A DNA stretch of 7,771 nucleotides, taken from positions 1 to 7,771 of the forward strand of contig JAAZHP010000248.1 of the NCBI GenBank assembly GCA_012510625.1, in the 5' to 3' direction. Below, piece by piece: positions 6,101 through 7,771 of this stretch. A program made the translations under genes and the position numbers. The first letter of the stretch is position 1, and the number at the start of each line of letters is the position of its first letter. The DNA comes from Bacillota bacterium (GTDB lineage Bacteria; Bacillota; Dethiobacteria; DTU022). The notes below the pieces were generated by a model. The model had not been told where the DNA came from and did not search any database. It saw nothing but the letters and a program-made list of their open reading frames with translations.

Positions 6101-6710
6101 CGCTCTTGGCGCGGTCAATCTTGGCGCCATTGACGAGCTGGCCCGGCTGCAGGATCGGATAGACTTTTTGAAGGAGCAGCAGGATGATCTCAGGCGGGGC
6201 GAGGTTTCACTGCACCGCGTTATCAGTGAAATTGATGAGAGGATGGCTCATTTCTTTAAAGAAGCCTTCGCGGAGATCAAACGCAATTTGCAGGAAGTGT
6301 TCAGGGAGCTTTTCCAGGGAGGCCGGGTGGAACTCAGGCTGACCGATCCGGAGAACCTGCTGGAGGCGGGAATTGAAATTGTGGCCCAACCGCCGGGGAA
6401 AAGGCTGCAGAATATTTCGCTGCTTTCTTCGGGAGAGAAGTCATTGACTGCGGTGGCGCTGGTCTTCGCCATTCTGCGTTATAAACCGGCGCCCTTCTAC
6501 CTTCTTGACGAGGTGGAGTCGGCCCTGGATGATGTCAACCTGTCCCGCTTTACGGCTTATCTGAAGCAGGCCTCCCGGAATGCGCAGTTTATTCTGATTA
6601 CCCACCGGCGGCGGACGATGGAAGAAGCGGATCTTTTATACGGGGTGACGATGCCTGAAGAAGGGGTTTCCAGGCTGGTCTCCCTGAAGCTGGATCAGAA
6701 AGTAAGTTGA
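3162..6710 (+). CDS. smc: Chromosome segregation protein SMC
   Basis: This is the ATPase of the bacterial condensin complex (with ScpA and ScpB), which loads near parS/ParB and extrudes or juxtaposes chromosome arms. Its 1182 residues match the usual length (B. subtilis about 1186). Order of parts: N-terminal head (1-170) with Walker A GPNGCGKSN (31-39) and Q-loop Gln143 in VVGQGRVEEII; long Glu/Gln/Arg/Leu-rich coiled coil (about 170-503); hinge (about 504-666) ending in the glycine-rich NPGGAIRGGSM; returning coiled coil (about 667-1010); and C-terminal head with signature LLSSGEKSLTAVAL (from 1087), Walker B FYLLDEVESALDD (Asp1116, Glu1117) and H-loop His1148 in ITHRRRTMEEAD. The signature reads LSSGE instead of the common LSGGE. 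The ATG start has GGGAG at 3150-3154, 7 nt upstream. Rad50 and RecN are excluded by the hinge, length and motif context. ftsY follows 13 nt later. Confidence 0.98.
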   Translation: MYLKRIEIFGFKSFADRTELELGKGITAVIGPNGCGKSNLVDAVRWALGEQSVKALRGNRMEEVIFSGSAGRKALNYAEVSLTFGEAGPALNLDYEEITVTRRIYRSGESEYLINNSPCRLKDITGLFLDTGVGREIYSVVGQGRVEEIINSKPEDRREIFEEAAGILKYKLRKSEAQRRLEETRENLVRVQDLIIELESQIEPLTLQAETARQYRDLKERLDRAQKELLSYRLHLTRENLAGVERRLQRITDSLSAVAARSGLQEEKLQQLKMLQQEKERHLGALEQKPNRVSREMERQENELRLLEERENRYREQMAQNERRLAQLTSGIKRLNKEKEDYARELHLKRETLAGEKESYRLLLQKKEQLEKEFLTGDVEEQQQRLYRAVARQKGIQASLEELQQQEERLSRRRAALLQEETSLAGEAARLGSRQEELDTAAGEVKERAAEAAAQAAGIQQRLEKINRELAGLQQEEQRCREEIGGMQSRLQLLKDQEAGLSGYYRGVREIIQNRASLPGIIGPVVDLISVEERFLRAIEAALGPALQYIVVDNEKAALEAIRFLKERKLGWCTFLPLDTIRPAESGLERYPGWRQLNGVFGKASELVEVDPAYEKVVRYLLGSILICRDLEVATEAARMINYSCRIISLEGDLINPGGAIRGGSMPRRSAGMPLGRRREIEDLGRALDLLHKKKRSWEEQIAGARQKIEQAEAEAAALRQKQAELAGTLRKAEKAVEENATAFRILQQRRQDAAAALRELDAEVEELGKRREALAGEERTCAEEIAMAEAELEGEKEIYRRGLSEKKELDAKLTAAMLRINSLEEQEQSLQKNLEKLSEDLAGPLQEQAEIKREAARFAEALAEIDAAREKGSVILQQLREESAALTLELQERKKEAGALTAALVDLEQQQRRSRSRLAGQEKRERQYAVEQSRLQTEIAYQLERFNELFGPAEPVPVEPDFDAVECEGLIETLNEDIDALGAVNLGAIDELARLQDRIDFLKEQQDDLRRGEVSLHRVISEIDERMAHFFKEAFAEIKRNLQEVFRELFQGGRVELRLTDPENLLEAGIEIVAQPPGKRLQNISLLSSGEKSLTAVALVFAILRYKPAPFYLLDEVESALDDVNLSRFTAYLKQASRNAQFILITHRRRTMEEADLLYGVTMPEEGVSRLVSLKLDQKVS
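5131..5153 (+). repeat. Two identical G7-containing 10-mers in the smc hinge
   Basis: CCGGGGGGGC occurs at 5131-5140 and again at 5144-5153, each holding a run of seven G. They encode the conserved glycine-rich end of the hinge (NPGGA-IRGGS, residues about 655-665). The frame is intact. Such runs are prone to slippage and to sequencing errors, so they are worth noting where a frameshift would destroy an important gene. Confidence 0.85.
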
Positions 6711-6723
6711 GGAGAGCGTTAAT

Positions 6724-7629
6724 TTGAATTTAGTAGAACGATTAAAGGCCGGGCTGGCCAGAAGCAGAGAGGGTTTTCTGCGGCGGCTCGATCATCTCTT
6801 TCGCGAAGGGGAGCTGAACGAAGAATTTTTCGAGTCGCTGGAGGAAGCCCTCATCCTGGGCGATGTGGGCGTTGAAGCGGCGCTAAAGCTTGTCGAGCAG
6901 CTTCGCCGCGAGACCGGGCGGCGCAAAGTGCGCAGCGCTGTCGAGACCAGAGAAATTCTCGTGGAGGAGATTGCCGCCATGCTCTCACTGCCAGAAGAGC
7001 GGCCGGAGCCTGGCCGGGATCCGCTGGTGATCTTGCTTGTGGGGGTAAACGGCTCCGGAAAAACAACCACCGCAGCCAAGCTGGCCTACCGCTACCGGCA
7101 GGAAGGCCGCGAGGTGCTCCTGGTTGCCGGAGACACTTTCCGGGCCGCCGCTATCGATCAGCTGCAGATCTGGGCTGAGAGAGCCGGAGCGGGGCTGATC
7201 AAGCAGCAGCCGGGCTCCGATCCTTCGGCGGTATTTTATGACGCCCTCAATGCCGCCCGGGCGCGGGGAATCGATGTGATTATTGGCGATACCGCCGGGC
7301 GGCTGCATACCAGGGTAAACCTGATGGAAGAGCTGAAAAAGATCAACCGCGTCATCGGGCGTGTCCAGCCGGGAGCGCCGCACCGCGTCCTTTTAGTAAT
7401 CGACGCCACCACCGGCCATAACGGGATTGCCCAGGCGCGCTACTTCAACGATGCGGTGCCGGTAACCGGCCTGGTGCTGACCAAGCTTGACGGGACCGCC
7501 CGCGGCGGCATTGTCGTAGGGATCCAGGATGTCCTGAAGGTGCCGGTCTGCTACGTGGGAGTTGGCGAGAAGCTCGATGATCTGCTGCCCTTTGACGCCG
7601 CCGATTTTGCCCGCGCCCTGCTGGCATAG
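6724..7629 (+). CDS. ftsY: Signal recognition particle receptor FtsY
   Basis: This GTPase docks ribosome-SRP (Ffh) complexes at the membrane for co-translational insertion through SecYEG. Its 301 residues give an NG-domain protein with only a short N-terminal amphipathic stretch (MNLVERLKAGLARSREGFL) instead of the long acidic A domain of E. coli, as is common in Gram-positives. The N domain is about 20-95. G motifs are G1 GVNGSGKTT (107-115), the insertion-box region DTFRAAAIDQL (137-147), G3 DTAGR (189-193), G4 TKLD (253-256) followed by GTARGG, and the C-terminal VGVGEKLDDLLPF. It starts at TTG 6724, supported by GAGGAG at 6709-6714 and the family-typical N-terminus; AGGAG ends 9 nt before it. 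Two departures from the common sequence are GHNG (His232, Gly234), where DATTGQNA is usual, and Gly188 just before the G3 Asp, where a hydrophobic residue is usual. GTARGG and the N-terminus favour FtsY over Ffh, and no M domain is present. It is probably co-transcribed with smc. Confidence 0.97.
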   Translation: MNLVERLKAGLARSREGFLRRLDHLFREGELNEEFFESLEEALILGDVGVEAALKLVEQLRRETGRRKVRSAVETREILVEEIAAMLSLPEERPEPGRDPLVILLVGVNGSGKTTTAAKLAYRYRQEGREVLLVAGDTFRAAAIDQLQIWAERAGAGLIKQQPGSDPSAVFYDALNAARARGIDVIIGDTAGRLHTRVNLMEELKKINRVIGRVQPGAPHRVLLVIDATTGHNGIAQARYFNDAVPVTGLVLTKLDGTARGGIVVGIQDVLKVPVCYVGVGEKLDDLLPFDAADFARALLA

Positions 7630-7645
7630 CCAAGCCGGAACAGTT

Positions 7646-7669
7646 GTAGGGGCGGCTCATGAGCCGCCC
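7646..7669. repeat. Palindromic GC-rich intergenic repeat
   Basis: After GTAG, the 20 bases at 7650-7669 form a perfect palindrome centred on CTCATGAG (arms GGGCGGCT / AGCCGCCC). It is followed by AAAAA on the + strand, so no U-tract follows the hairpin in either direction and it is not a classical intrinsic terminator. The form GTAGGGGCGGC...GCCGCCC resembles dispersed REP-like repeats found between genes in several Clostridia-type and other genomes; that resemblance is from memory. It lies 17 nt after the ftsY stop and may protect the 3' end of the message. Confidence 0.7.
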
Positions 7670-7722
7670 AAAAACGTACCGGAAAGCAACACAAATACCT
7701 GGTTTAAAGCAAAATACCTTTA

Positions 7723-7771
7723 GTGTTATCCTGAGCTTTTTTTGTGTCATCCTGAGCGCAGCGAAGGATCT
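7723..7771. repeat. Tandem partial copies of a TCATCCTGAGC-type dispersed repeat
   Basis: GTGTTATCCTGAGC at 7723-7736 and GTGTCATCCTGAGC at 7744-7757 match at 13 of 14 bases, 21 bp apart and separated by a T7 run. The second copy continues as GCAGCGAAGGATCT to the window edge. In it ATCCT (7749-7753) pairs with AGGAT (7765-7769), and inner GC/GC pairs flank a GCA loop with two G-A mismatches between. The first copy is cut off after GAGC. TCATCCTGAGC(G)...GCGAAGGATCT is a motif I recall as a widespread intergenic repeat in many bacterial genomes. The window stops inside it, so its full length is unknown. Nothing else in 7630-7771 looks coding. Confidence 0.7.

Noticed and set aside
7650..7669. 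Palindrome as the ftsY intrinsic terminator
   Set aside because: The stem is followed by A5, not T, on the + strand, and on the minus strand the T run precedes the stem.
7705..7743. TAAAG/CTTTA hairpin followed by T7 as a terminator
   Set aside because: The stem is only 5 A/T-rich base pairs, the loop is 8 nt and the T run starts about 14 nt after the stem.
7445..7750. 101-codon open frame on the minus strand running from the downstream spacer into ftsY
   Set aside because: Half of it is antisense to the G4/G5 region of ftsY and the rest crosses the palindromic repeat. There is no recognisable domain or ribosome binding site.
7723..7757. Direct repeats as a CRISPR array or satellite
   Set aside because: There are only two copies, 14 nt long with a 7-nt spacer, and no cas genes. 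They fit a dispersed intergenic repeat better.

Overview
The window carries a compact run of genes, all on the + strand and in the order typical of Gram-positive (Firmicutes/Bacillota) genomes: fabG (5' end cut off by the window), acpP, fabF, rnc, spoVS, smc and ftsY. The organism is most likely a moderately GC-rich, endospore-forming member of the Clostridia, perhaps Peptococcaceae- or Desulfotomaculum-like. The reasons are the gene order, a full-length sporulation gene (spoVS), strong AGGAGG-type ribosome binding sites, frequent GTG/TTG starts, and an FtsY without the long acidic N-terminal domain of enterobacteria. The genus is a guess; the genes alone do not settle it.

Region 1 (1-1981) is the end of a type II fatty-acid synthesis cluster. 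FabG reduces beta-ketoacyl-ACP, AcpP carries the growing chain and FabF performs elongation condensations. Gaps are 34 and 17 nt, so the genes are probably co-transcribed. Region 2 (1968-2693) is rnc (RNase III), whose start overlaps the end of fabF by 14 nt.

Region 3 (2694-3161) is the least ordinary part. A 139-nt spacer has hairpins, a possible sigma-H-like promoter and an oddly spaced Shine-Dalgarno. It leads into the 86-codon spoVS gene, which is followed by a good intrinsic terminator. The spoVS codon choice differs visibly from its neighbours. It looks like a self-contained transcription unit set inside the rnc-smc-ftsY cluster.

Region 4 (3162-7629) holds smc (chromosome condensation/segregation ATPase) and, 13 nt later, ftsY (signal recognition particle receptor GTPase). 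Both are full length with their key motifs present. The terminator lies only about 15-25 nt before the smc start, so how smc-ftsY is transcribed is a real question.

Region 5 (7630-7771) has no gene. It contains a perfect GC-rich palindrome and two related copies, the first truncated, of a TCATCCTGAGC-type element. Both look like dispersed intergenic repeats, and the window ends inside the second one.

I see no undescribed multi-gene system. Most of the window is conserved housekeeping sequence. The observations most worth checking are the spoVS module next to smc, its unusual translation-initiation region, and the terminator/promoter arrangement ahead of smc.
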